Part shown: piece by piece, positions 33,016-41,514 of the stretch
Position numbering within the stretch: position 1 is the stretch's first letter
Layout of the letters: every line of letters starts with the position of its first letter
Assembly: GCF_039535785.1 (NCBI RefSeq)
Contig: NZ_BAAAXV010000012.1
Coordinates: 434,001 to 498,000 of the forward strand
DNA length: 64,000 nt
Reading direction: 5' to 3'
Origin: Nonomuraea helvata
GTDB taxonomy: Bacteria > Actinomycetota > Actinomycetes > Streptosporangiales > Streptosporangiaceae
The notes under the pieces: generated by a model
The model's database searches: none
The model's input: only the letters and a program-made list of their open reading frames with translations
What the model was told of the DNA's origin: nothing
Program-made: the position numbers and the translations under genes

Positions 33016-33539
33016 ATCGAGCACCGCAACCAGCTCGTGCTCGATCTGAGCAGGCCGCAGGTGGCCGCCTGGCTCTACCGCACGATGGACGAACTGCTCA
33101 CCAAGAACGCCATCGACTTCTTGAAGTGGGACATGAACCGCCCTTTCACCGAGGCCGGCCCGGACGAGCGGCTGTGGCTCGGCCACGTCCGCATCCTGTA
33201 CGACGTGCTCGACCGGCTGGACATCCAGCACGGCTTCTCGCAGCTCTACCCGGCCCGGGTCATGGGCGCTGGGTCACCGACAGCCCCAACCCCTGCACCG
33301 GGCGCCAGGTCCCGCTCGACTTCCGCTTCCATGTGGCCATGGCAGGCGTGCTGGCCGTCGGCGGGGACCTGGCCGAGTGGAGCCAGGCCGATCTGGGCCG
33401 GGCCGCCGAGCTGGTCGCGGCCTACAAGCGGATCCGCCCGCTGGTCCAGCACGGCCGGCAGTACCGCCTGCTGCCGCCGGACGGCGAGCTGTCGGCCGTG
33501 CAGTCCACCTGGTCCGCGAAGAGCCCTGACGGTGGGTGA
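33016..33539 (+). pseudogene. GH36-type alpha-galactosidase remnant
   Basis: A first frame gives IEHRNQLVLDLSRPQVAAWL, AIDFLKWDMNRPFTEAG (KWDxN carries the catalytic nucleophile aspartate of GH36) and LYDVLDRL. Near 33260 the reading moves to another frame that gives WVTDSPNPCTGRQVPLDFRF, GVLAVGGDLAEWS and AAYKRIRPLVQHGRQYRL, and ends at TGA 33537. N-terminal and C-terminal domains are missing and frames are broken, so this is a decayed alpha-galactosidase that once belonged to the sugar locus. Confidence 0.75.
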
Positions 33540-33580
33540 GACCGCCGGCGTCCCGGACGCCGGCGGTCTCACGGGGTGGC

Positions 33581-35290
33581 CTACCGGGGCGTCAGCGTGA
33601 GGCGGTAGGCGCCGTTGGCGTCCTGGCCGTTGACCGGAACGGTGACGCTGCCGTTGGTCACGGTGTAGGCGGCCGACGAGAGCTGGGTCGCGCCGGAGAC
33701 GTTCGTGGTGCGTCCCGAGCCGGGCACGTACTCCAGCGTGCCGGTGACGGAGGAGCCCAGCGCCCCGAGCCCGTCGACCCGGATCGTGCTGTTGCCCGAC
33801 TGGCCGCCGAAGACGAGGCTGAAGGTGCGCGTGCCGGCGTCGTAGGCGGCCACGCCGTCGTTGGAGGCGGCCGGGGTGACCTTGACGATGCTGCCGCTCT
33901 GGTCGGCGTACCACTTGTACATCCAGTACGACGCGGTCGGCCGGCCGTTGTACAGCAGGCCGTTGAGCGTGCCGGCCTCGAACCAGAACGCCCGCTCGGC
34001 GTCGCGCACGCCCGAGCGTTCGAACTGGGCCACGTAGTGGTTCGCGCTGCTCGGCACGTCGATCTCGTCACGGGTGGCGTACTCGTTGATGGAGATCGGC
34101 AGGGCGGAGATGCCGAGCTCGCGCTCCAGCGCCCGGTAGGCCTGGACGTTGGCGGTGACCTGCTGCCATCCGCTGAGCTCGTGCCACGACACGATCTGCG
34201 GCAGGGTGCCGGTCGCCTTGGCGTTGGTCAGGAACGAGCGCATCCGGTTGACGTCCCAGTGCGATTCGCTCGGGCCCATGATCGCCGTATTGGGCTCGCT
34301 CTGGCGGATGCGCCGGTACGTGCGGACCCACCCGTCGTTGAAGCTGCCCGCCGAGGACGGCCAGGTCCAGTCGGGTTCGTTCCACGGTTCCCAGGCGTCG
34401 ATGTTGGTGATGTCCGGGCGCGCCTTGACCGCCGCGATCATCTTGTCGATGCGGCTGTACCAGTCATCCCAGTTCGTCCAGTTGTAGGGGAAGCCGTCGA
34501 AGCTGTCGGCCATGTCGACGGTAATCACCGCGCCGATGGCCTTGGCGTTGGCCGCGATGTCCAGCGTGTCGCCGATCGGGACGGGGGACCCGTTGGGCCG
34601 GTGCTGGTGCAGCGGGGGCGGCTGCCGGAGCTGGTGCAGCTTCAGCGGCTGCATGATCGAGACGGGTGGAGTGTTGGCGTCGGACAGCCCGTACAGGGTG
34701 CCGGAGCCGACGCGCGTGACCGGCCGTACGGCAGTGGCGGCGTCCACCACGAGCGTGCTGCCGCCGCCGGTCGTGCCGTTCCACTTCTGGTTGCTCTGGC
34801 CGTTGCAGGTCCACAGGATGACCGCAGTGCCGTTGGCGGTGCCGGCCATGTTGACGTCGAGGCAGAGCCCGGACTGGGTGCCGGTGATGGAGCCGTCGGT
34901 GTTCTTGCGCCACTTCTGGTTCGCCTGCCCGTTGCAGGACCAGATGAGCACGATGGTTCCCGGGGTGGTCTGGCCTCTGTCCGCATCGACGCAGCGGGTG
35001 CCGTTCAGGGTGCGCAGCTCACCGGCCGAGGTGAACTCGAATCCCTGGTTGGCCTGGCCGTTGCAGTCCCAGATGTCGAGTGCCGTGCCCAGCGTGTCCA
35101 CGTTGCCCTTCACGTCGAGGCATCGCTGGGAGGAGGCGCTGACCAGCGGGGCGGGCGCCGCCGAGGCCGGCAGCGCCACCGCCCACGACAGGGCGGTGAC
35201 GACCGCCGTCAGCAGGCACGCGGCCACGACCGCGGGAGGACGACGGCGCCGGCCCCTCACGTGGACGGATAACCGGGCGGGTGCATGCAT
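33581..35290 (-). CDS. Secreted glycoside hydrolase with ricin-type lectin domain
   Basis: A 569-residue exported enzyme. A basic N-region (RGRRRRPPAVV) and hydrophobic stretch ending in LPASAA form the signal. Residues ~50-175 are a CBM13/ricin-B lectin with the repeated QxF/W motif (NQGFEF, NQKWRK, NQKWNG). The catalytic part is clan-A-like: WEPWNEPDW holds the acid/base glutamate and ISINEYATRDE the nucleophile, comparable to GH39 enzymes. A beta-sandwich domain closes it. ATG 35290 follows GGAG at 7 bases. Two GTTATCGATAAC operators (35328, 35416) flank a TTGACA -35 at 35366-35371, so a LacI repressor controls it. The exact substrate is unknown. Confidence 0.85.
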   Translation of the reverse strand: MHAPARLSVHVRGRRRRPPAVVAACLLTAVVTALSWAVALPASAAPAPLVSASSQRCLDVKGNVDTLGTALDIWDCNGQANQGFEFTSAGELRTLNGTRCVDADRGQTTPGTIVLIWSCNGQANQKWRKNTDGSITGTQSGLCLDVNMAGTANGTAVILWTCNGQSNQKWNGTTGGGSTLVVDAATAVRPVTRVGSGTLYGLSDANTPPVSIMQPLKLHQLRQPPPLHQHRPNGSPVPIGDTLDIAANAKAIGAVITVDMADSFDGFPYNWTNWDDWYSRIDKMIAAVKARPDITNIDAWEPWNEPDWTWPSSAGSFNDGWVRTYRRIRQSEPNTAIMGPSESHWDVNRMRSFLTNAKATGTLPQIVSWHELSGWQQVTANVQAYRALERELGISALPISINEYATRDEIDVPSSANHYVAQFERSGVRDAERAFWFEAGTLNGLLYNGRPTASYWMYKWYADQSGSIVKVTPAASNDGVAAYDAGTRTFSLVFGGQSGNSTIRVDGLGALGSSVTGTLEYVPGSGRTTNVSGATQLSSAAYTVTNGSVTVPVNGQDANGAYRLTLTPR

Positions 35291-35327
35291 GGTTGTACTC
35301 CTTGCGCGTGCGGGCGGCGGAATGTGA

Positions 35328-35339
35328 GTTATCGATAAC
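35328..35339. promoter_or_regulatory. LacI-type operator O1
   Basis: GTTATCGATAAC, a perfect 12-bp palindrome centred 44 bp before the glycosidase start and just downstream of its probable promoter. Identical to the copy at 35416. Confidence 0.7.
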
Positions 35340-35415
35340 ATCACCGTTGATCGTGCCCCGCGCCATGTCAAGACCCAAGCGTGAGCTGCCCGCCTTCACG
35401 CTGTGGCGATCAAAG

Positions 35416-35427
35416 GTTATCGATAAC
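35416..35427. promoter_or_regulatory. LacI-type operator O2
   Basis: A second exact GTTATCGATAAC, 88 bp centre to centre from the first and upstream of the TTGACA at 35366-35371 (minus strand). Paired operators around a promoter are typical of repression by DNA looping. Confidence 0.7.
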
Positions 35428-35438
35428 AAAGATCAGCG

Positions 35439-35690
35439 TCACGGCGTGCGGAACCCCCGGAACGTCACCTGCTTGCGGGTATCGAAGCCGAGCCGTTCGT
35501 AGAGGGCGAGCGCCCCGGTGTTGGCCTCGGCCACATGGAGGTGCGAGGCCAGCATGCCGCATGGTCGGTTCCGCGGCACACGCGTGCCGGGCGGCGCCCG
35601 TACCGTCCGGGTCGGCCAGGGCGAGGCCGGGAAAGCGGCGCAGCAGGGTCGCGGTTGGCGGCGGGCAGCGATAGGAGCACGAGCATCACC
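35439..35690 (-). pseudogene. GNAT-like acetyltransferase remnant
   Basis: The C-terminal part reads HLHVAEANTGALALYERLGF and TRKQVTFRGFRTP, the standard GNAT end (V...N..A..LYE.LGF). Upstream the frame changes (MLVLLSLPAANRDPAAPLSR), and the acetyl-CoA loop is not recoverable. It is divergent from the TetR fragment at 35726. Confidence 0.55.
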
Positions 35691-35725
35691 CCACCTGTGG
35701 TACCACGCGCGGTAATGTCGCGCCC

Positions 35726-35838
35726 ATGACGAATCAGGACCGGCGGGATCGGCTACGGGACGCGGCCATCGAGGTGCTGGCCGAGCAGGGCGGGCGCGGG
35801 CTGACACACCGCGCGGTGGACGCTGTCGCGGCCATCAG
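35726..35838 (+). pseudogene. TetR-family regulator cut by an IS982 fragment
   Basis: MTNQDRRDRLRDAAIEVLAE then QGGRGLTHRAVDA is the start of a TetR helix-turn-helix. Homology ends at about 35830-35840, exactly where the antiparallel IS982-type transposase sequence begins. The regulator was destroyed by that joint. Confidence 0.65.
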
Positions 35839-35842
35839 CACC

Positions 35843-36357
35843 TGGCGTTCGTCGATGTTCGGGGTGGCCAGAGCCCAGGTGATGGGCAGTCCGGCCGGAG
35901 TGCAGATCAGGTGCAGGCGCAGGCCCCAGAACCAGCGCGAGTGGGAGCGGCAGTAGCCGTAGCCGGCCCACCCCGCCAGCTCGGAACGGCGGGCGGTGGG
36001 GCGGGAACGACCGCACTCGACCGGGGTGGAGTCGGCCACCCAGACCGGGTCATCCCACAGGTCGGTGTCGTGGGCCAACGCCCGGATGGCCCGTTTGAGC
36101 AGGGGCAAGGCCTTGTGCAGGCGCTTGTTGTAGCCGGACTGGCTGGGCAGGTACGGAAAGGCGCCGGGCAGATGTGCGGGTACGTAGCGCAGCCAGCGGG
36201 CCTGGGAATGCACGACGAGTAGGACCTGAGCCACCGCCAAAGTCAGCAGCTCGGCGTCGGTCAGCTGGGGTGGTCGTCCTAACCGGGGTGATTCGCCCAG
36301 CCAGTCGTCGATCCTCACGTACAGTGCGGTCAGAAGGGTGTTGAGGTCGTTCGTCAC
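35843..36357 (-). pseudogene. IS982-family transposase, 3'-truncated
   Basis: About 170 residues of an IS982-type DDE transposase: MTNDLNTLLTALYVRIDDWL, LTDAELLTLAVAQVLLVVHS, FPYLPSQSGYNKRLHKALPL, the first catalytic region VWVADSTPVECGRSRP and GYGYCRSHSRWFWGLRLHLI. After RQVLMAA the frame leaves the family at the joint with the TetR fragment, so the last catalytic residue is lost. The usual length is about 290 residues. Confidence 0.8.
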
Positions 36358-36420
36358 ACATCGATCCTCGACACCCTTCGTCGTGTCTGCACTCCGAACG
36401 ACTTAGGACTTACTCGTCTA

Positions 36421-37440
36421 GGCCGTGTTTCGAAAGATCACGTGTGTGAGGCGTGTCGGTGATCGTTGAACGAAGAGGTCTCCGGTAGGTGGTTCAACGA
36501 CCAAGAAGAACGAAATACCGGAGACCTCGTGACCAGCGTAGTGGTGACGAGGCGGCACGACCTCACTGATGCGCAGTGGGCGGCGCTGGAGCCGCATCTG
36601 CCTGCCGCATCGGGCAAGGGGCGTCCGCCGAAGTGGAGCAAGCGTCAGTTGATCGACGGGATCCGGTGGCGGATCCGGACCGGGGCGCCGTGGCGGGACG
36701 TTCCTGCCTGCTACGGCCACTGGTTCACCGTGTATGGCTTGTTCCGGCGCTGGCAGCGGGAGGGGATCTGGGCGCGGATCCTGGCGGCCTTGCAGGCGTG
36801 TGCGGACGCCGCCGGGAAGATCGATTGGACGGTGAGCGTGGACTCCACCATCACCCGGGCTCACCAGCACGCGGCCGGAGCACGCCGGGACGGTCACCTG
36901 CAAAAGGAACCACCCGGCGGGGTGCACAGCGAGCCGGCCGATCATGGCCTGGGGCGCTCGCGCGGCGGGCTGACCACCAAGACCCATCTGGCTTGCGAGC
37001 AGGGCCGCAAGCTGCTGGCTGCGGTGGTGACCGCCGGGCAGCGGGGCGACAGCCCGCAGTTCATACCGGTGCTCGGCAAGATCCGGGTGGCCCGCCTCGG
37101 CGGTGGCCGTCCCAGGACCCGCCCGGACCGGGTCCTGGCCGACAAGGCCTACACCAGCAAGGCCAACCGGACTCATCTGCGCCGGCGTGGGATCAAGGCG
37201 TGCATTCCGAGCAAGGCCGACCAGGACGCTCACCGGCGAGCCAAGGGATCGAAGGGAGGTCGCCCGCCCGCCTTCGACCCCGCGTTCTACCGGCTGCGTC
37301 ACGCTGTGGAGTGCGGCATCAACCTGCTCAAAGGCAACCGCGGCATGGCGACCCGTTACGACAAGCTCGCCGTACGCTACGAAGCCGTCGTCATCATCGC
37401 TGCGATCAACCAGTGGCTCAATGCCTTATGAAACACGACC
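36421..37440 (+). mobile_element. Complete IS5-family insertion sequence, 1,020 bp
   Basis: Terminal inverted repeats GGCCGTGTTTC (left) and GGTCGTGTTTC (right, read on the minus strand) match in 10 of 11 bases and enclose a single intact transposase gene. The element is flanked on both sides by TA (36419-36420 and 37441-37442), a likely 2-bp target duplication as in the IS427 branch of IS5. It is the only mobile element in the window that looks whole. Confidence 0.85.
36529..37431 (+). CDS. IS5-family transposase
   Basis: A 300-residue DDE transposase in one frame. Start GTG 36529 follows GGAGACCTC; the frame also opens at 36466. The N-terminal DUF4096-type region reads RRHDLTDAQWAALEPHLPA and GIRWRIRTGAPWRDVPACYG. 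The catalytic acids are seen in WTVSVDSTITRAHQHAAG, RVLADKAYTS and RHAVECGINLLKGNRGMATR. The enzyme cuts and inserts its own element using the terminal repeats at 36421 and 37440. Confidence 0.92.
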   Translation: MTSVVVTRRHDLTDAQWAALEPHLPAASGKGRPPKWSKRQLIDGIRWRIRTGAPWRDVPACYGHWFTVYGLFRRWQREGIWARILAALQACADAAGKIDWTVSVDSTITRAHQHAAGARRDGHLQKEPPGGVHSEPADHGLGRSRGGLTTKTHLACEQGRKLLAAVVTAGQRGDSPQFIPVLGKIRVARLGGGRPRTRPDRVLADKAYTSKANRTHLRRRGIKACIPSKADQDAHRRAKGSKGGRPPAFDPAFYRLRHAVECGINLLKGNRGMATRYDKLAVRYEAVVIIAAINQWLNAL

Positions 37441-37661
37441 TAGCGGTCGGGCTGTTTGGCTGGCAGTTGGGTGCTACGTCGTTCAGGCATCGCCAGCGGC
37501 CCTGAACCGCGGTGGCAAGGCGCTGGCTCCGGCCACGCTGGCCTGGCATCTCCGTGACGAGCCCTTTATTGACCAGGACGACGGACCGGCGAAACATTTC
37601 TCCCTGTACGACGATCTCCGCATAGGGGCGAGTACCTCCGGGCACAGGGAGATGGGACGGC

Positions 37662-40600
37662 TTGAACGGTCAAGGCCGTAAGCGAATTCCGGTTGTCACC
37701 GTGACCGCCGTGGTGGCGCTGTCGGCCGGAGCACTGGCCGCGCTGGCCTGGAAGAGCTGGGACGCGGACGTTGTCGGGGGCATCGCTGCGGCAGTGTCGC
37801 TGTCGGCCGCAGTCACCGCCGCGTGGGTGCAGTGGGCCTCCTACCAGGCGATGAAGCCGCCGCGCACGCTGGTGGCCGTCGCCAAGGATCTCGAGGCGGT
37901 CGTACGGGCGGAACTGGACGCCGAGGCTGGGCGACAGGAGACCGACGCGCCGTGGCGGCTGCCGGTCGGCTACTCCGCGGACGACGTCGCCGTACTCGGC
38001 GTGGACTGGCCGGATCTGGAGCGGACTGCCCGTACCGCGCGCTCGCCGTTTCGTCGCAAGGGCTCCCGGATCCGCGGTCCCCAGGAGCTCACCGGCACGC
38101 TGGACGACATCACCCGGACCTTCATGCGCATCCCCACAAATCGCCTGGTCATCCTTGGCAGTCCCGGCGCGGGGAAGAGCACGCTGGCCGCGCACCTGGC
38201 CAGGCAACTCCTTGACGAGCGCCGCGGTGACGACCCCGTTCCGGTCGTTCTCGGCTTGGCCTCCTGGAATCCCGAGACGCAGCCGCTCGGCCAGTGGATC
38301 GTCGGCAGGCTCACTCTGTCCTACAGCGGTCTCGGCGCGCCGTACGCCGAGCGCGAGAGGGCCAGCCTGGCGCAGGCGCTGGTCGACGATCAGCTGGTCC
38401 TACCCGTCCTGGACGGATTGGACGAGCTCGATCCGGCGGTCCGTGGTTTCGCCATCGCCGCGATCAACGAGGCGCTGCGCCCTGGGTCAGCGCTGATCGT
38501 CACCAGTCGCACCAGTGAGTACGCATCGGCCGTCGATCCGGAGGAACGCGGCCTTCCGGTCCGGCTCAACGGGGCGGCGGTCGTCCAGCTGCACGACCTG
38601 CCCTCTGATGTGATGATCGACTATCTGCGGGCCGGGGCTTCCGGCGCGGCCTCCGCCCAGCGTTGGGAGCCGGTTCTGGAACGGCTGCGTGACTCAGTGG
38701 CCGCCCCCGTCACAGAGGCCCTGCGCACCCCGCTCATGCTCGGTCTGGCCCGGTTCCTCTACAACCCGGTCCCCCGGCGCGTCAGGGACGACACCGTTCT
38801 GGCCGATCCTGCCGAACTCCTTGATCTCGAACGCTTCCCCACCGCCGAGCGCGTCCAGAACCACCTGCTCGGCGGTTTCCTCGCCGCCGCGTACAGGCGT
38901 CCTGCCGGCACCAACCAGCGCCTGCGGGGCGAACGGGACGCGGAGCGCGCGCGGGAGACCCTGTCGGCCCTGGCGGCAGAGCTCGACCGGACCCGCACCC
39001 ATGATTTGGCTTGGTGGCAGCTCCAGCGCGCAATCAAGAACCCTCGCGAATTCGACCGCTGGTTCGTTGCCGTGATCACCTATCTGGTCGTCCTGGCGTT
39101 TGAAGGGCCGGTCATCGCGCTCTTCATGGCAGTGCTGGCGTTCTTCGTCTCGCGATCCCGCTGGGCCAGTTCGAGCGTCCCGACTCTGGTGGCGGACGGG
39201 CAGCCCCGTCGCGTGGTGCTGCAACCGCCGACCGCGGCCTCGCTACGGGTCAATCTCCGCCTCGCCGTGACCAGTGGCCTGGAACTCGGACTCGGCGTGG
39301 GAGTGGTTCTCGGCGTGCTCACCGGCTGGACGGACGGCTGGCGCGCCGGCCTGGACCGGGGCTGGCACGCGGCACTCCTGGCGGGTGGGCTCATCGCTTT
39401 CTCCAACTGGCTGCCCGGCCCGCTGCGCGCGATGCTGAACTTCGACGCCCCCGCTGACATCGCCCTCGCCACGCCTCGCACGGCGCTCGTCTGGGACCGC
39501 CGGCTCGCCTTCATCCAGACGCTCGAAGGATTCCTGTCCGGGACACTGGTAGGCCTGGCCCTGCAGATCATCCCCGCGCACGGGCTGCCCTTGGGGATCA
39601 CGATCGGCTCAGTCTCCCTGACCAACAGCGCCTGGGGCCGCTTCGTCCTGGCCCGCGTCTGGTGGCGCCTGGAACAACGAACCCCGCTGCGGCTGCTGGC
39701 CTTCCTCGAGGACGCCCAGCAGCGCAACGTCTTGCGGCAGGTCGGTCCGCTCTTCCAGTTCAGGCACGCGCTGCTGCAGGAACGGCTCCGTCCGGCCATC
39801 ACCGGCCACGCCGCACCCATCATCACGATGGCGTTCCTGCCCGACGGCCGGCACGTCGTCGCCGGAGGACGAACCGAGCGGGCGCTCGTCTGGAACGTGG
39901 CCGACCGTACGCCGCCGGTCGTGGCGGCCTCAATCCTCCACGAGCCGGAGGGGCGAGTCACCACGGTGATCGACGCGCTGGGGTTGAGCCCGGACGGGAA
40001 GCTCCTCGCCACTGGCACCTGGACGTGGGGCATCGGCCTGTTCGATCTGTCCGACCCGTCCCGTCCGACTCTGTTGTCGACGACGGCGCGAGCCCACAAC
40101 GACCTCGTCGCGGGCCTCGCCTTCAGCCCGGACGGCACGTTGCTGGCCAGCGCGAGCATGGACACCGACGTACGCCTGTGGCGAGTCGCGGACGCCGGCG
40201 CTCTTGAGCCGCTGGCCACCCTGGACGCTCATGAGCAAGCCGTACGAGCCGTGGCGTTCCATCCCGGCGGGAACGTCGTGGCCGTCGGCGGCCGCGACGG
40301 CCTTGTGCTGCTGTGGGACATCCGAGACATCGCCCGCCCTCGGCTCGTGCACCGGCTGCCGGCGGAGGTCGACTGGATCCTCGCGCTGGCGTTCGATCCG
40401 TCCGGTGACGTTCTGGCCGTCGGCGGCCGTCAGGCGGTGAGCCTGTGGAGCACCGAGAGCTCGATGCTCCTGTCCCGGATCCCGATCAACGCGGCCTACA
40501 CCGTCGCGTTCGACTCCTCCGGCGATCTCCTGGCGACGGGCTCGCTCGCGGGCGGCGCGAACGTCTGGGACGTCACCGACCCCGCCGATCCCTCTGGCCG

Positions 40601-40736
40601 CGTGCGCATTCCCGGCTCCAGCCCCGTGGCAAGCGCCGCCTTCCACCCCACGCGAAGCTGTCTCGCCCTCGGCACCCTGGAGGGCACCTTCCACATCCTG
40701 AGCCTGGACGCCCTCCTGAATCCGGCCGTCGAGTAG
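37662..40736 (+). CDS. Membrane NACHT-ATPase with WD40 beta-propeller
   Basis: A 1,024-residue STAND protein. One or two N-terminal helices (residues 12-60) anchor it. The NACHT domain has Walker A LGSPGAGKST (about 166), Walker B LVLPVLDGLDELD (about 250) and sensor-like ALIVTSRTSEYA. Helical sequence follows, then four hydrophobic segments (about 470-500, 540-565, 570-595 and 620-665). Residues ~705-1020 hold seven WD40 repeats (FSPDGTLLASASMDTDVRLW and six others), one full propeller that would sense a ligand. NACHT proteins act as signal-triggered switches, some in phage defence. No effector gene is adjacent, so the membrane part may be the effector. The start is TTG 37662; a TTGACC-N18-AACATT promoter is possible at 37569. 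Confidence 0.9.
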   Translation: MNGQGRKRIPVVTVTAVVALSAGALAALAWKSWDADVVGGIAAAVSLSAAVTAAWVQWASYQAMKPPRTLVAVAKDLEAVVRAELDAEAGRQETDAPWRLPVGYSADDVAVLGVDWPDLERTARTARSPFRRKGSRIRGPQELTGTLDDITRTFMRIPTNRLVILGSPGAGKSTLAAHLARQLLDERRGDDPVPVVLGLASWNPETQPLGQWIVGRLTLSYSGLGAPYAERERASLAQALVDDQLVLPVLDGLDELDPAVRGFAIAAINEALRPGSALIVTSRTSEYASAVDPEERGLPVRLNGAAVVQLHDLPSDVMIDYLRAGASGAASAQRWEPVLERLRDSVAAPVTEALRTPLMLGLARFLYNPVPRRVRDDTVLADPAELLDLERFPTAERVQNHLLGGFLAAAYRRPAGTNQRLRGERDAERARETLSALAAELDRTRTHDLAWWQLQRAIKNPREFDRWFVAVITYLVVLAFEGPVIALFMAVLAFFVSRSRWASSSVPTLVADGQPRRVVLQPPTAASLRVNLRLAVTSGLELGLGVGVVLGVLTGWTDGWRAGLDRGWHAALLAGGLIAFSNWLPGPLRAMLNFDAPADIALATPRTALVWDRRLAFIQTLEGFLSGTLVGLALQIIPAHGLPLGITIGSVSLTNSAWGRFVLARVWWRLEQRTPLRLLAFLEDAQQRNVLRQVGPLFQFRHALLQERLRPAITGHAAPIITMAFLPDGRHVVAGGRTERALVWNVADRTPPVVAASILHEPEGRVTTVIDALGLSPDGKLLATGTWTWGIGLFDLSDPSRPTLLSTTARAHNDLVAGLAFSPDGTLLASASMDTDVRLWRVADAGALEPLATLDAHEQAVRAVAFHPGGNVVAVGGRDGLVLLWDIRDIARPRLVHRLPAEVDWILALAFDPSGDVLAVGGRQAVSLWSTESSMLLSRIPINAAYTVAFDSSGDLLATGSLAGGANVWDVTDPADPSGRVRIPGSSPVASAAFHPTRSCLALGTLEGTFHILSLDALLNPAVE

Positions 40737-40739
40737 GAA

Positions 40740-41214
40740 GAACCGCGCTCCAGCCCTCTCGCCTCGCTGAACCGGGCGACACCGCCGAAGGTCACCTCGT
40801 CGAAACTGAGATCCCGGCGGGTATCCCCTCTGCACGACCTCGTGCCGAGAGCGCTGACGCCCAGGTCGGGAGCAGCCTTCCCAAACGCGGGGTTATCAGG
40901 AAACGTTCCGGCCGAAACGTTTCCTGGACCCCCGTTCGGGTTATTACAGGTCGGGCCGTACGACATGGCCTTGCCCAGCGGCGCGTGGAACAGGTTCAGA
41001 AACATCATGTCTTCGGCGTCCTGGACGATCTTGGTCCGCTCGAATTGGCAGTGCACATAGAGCTGAATCGTGACCTCGTCCACCGGGATCGCCTGGGGCT
41101 GCCGTGCCATGGCGAACGCGCCGTTCGCGCTGACCCGCCGCCGGACCACATCTGGCCCGTCCAACATGCCGTACGGACCCCAAGAAACTGTGCGCCAAGT
41201 AGCCGCTTGCACTA
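40740..41214 (-). pseudogene. Remnant of an unrecognised protein gene
   Basis: The minus frame reads SANGAFAMARQPQAIPVDEV, TIQLYVHCQFERTKIVQDAE and DMMFLNLFHAPLGKAMSYGP, with convincing codon usage. Past 40740 the frame only runs antisense to the WD40 gene, so the 3' end has been lost. I know no family for it. The gap from 41215 to 41432 shows no gene and becomes AT-rich. Confidence 0.4.
40898..40925. repeat. Inverted repeat, 10-bp arms
   Basis: AGGAAACGTT and AACGTTTCCT are exact inverted arms with an 8-base spacer CCGGCCGA. It lies inside the minus-strand remnant, so it may be a later insertion scar, a hairpin or a binding site. Confidence 0.45.
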
Positions 41215-41432
41215 CTTGAAGTACTTGCTGCACGACTGGGAGCCACCCAAGATAATCACGGCCACCGCCTCTCCTTGAGCTCTTCACATCTCGACGATGA
41301 GTCGGTGGCCGCTTCTCCTCTCCCGAATCGACGAGGCCTCACCGCCACAGCCCGCTATGCGTGATAGATCACCATCGGTACCAAACAGGACAAATGCGAA
41401 GATCAGAGTTTAAAAGACAAGCTAAAGATGTA

Positions 41433-41460
41433 AGCCAGTACATCGATCGATGTACTGGCT
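41433..41460. promoter_or_regulatory. 28-bp perfect palindrome before the DUF418 gene
   Basis: The half-site AGCCAGTACATCGA is followed immediately by its exact reverse complement, giving a 28-bp palindrome without a mismatch. It ends 54 bp before the DUF418 start in an AT-rich leader. TetR-type operators are often of this size, and a broken TetR gene follows DUF418. Confidence 0.65.
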
Positions 41461-41514
41461 ATTTCGCCTGACGGGACGATCAAGTACGGCGTTCGCGCCT
41501 GCAGGCTTGGAGGC

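Noticed and set aside
33536..35272. 578-codon + frame opposite the ricin-lectin glycosidase
   Set aside because: It is a shadow: rich in G/R/V/D with no motif, while the minus frame has signal peptide, lectin and catalytic motifs.
37441..37661. Possible second gene between the IS and the NACHT gene
   Set aside because: No frame with coding character longer than a few dozen codons; best read as the leader of the NACHT gene.
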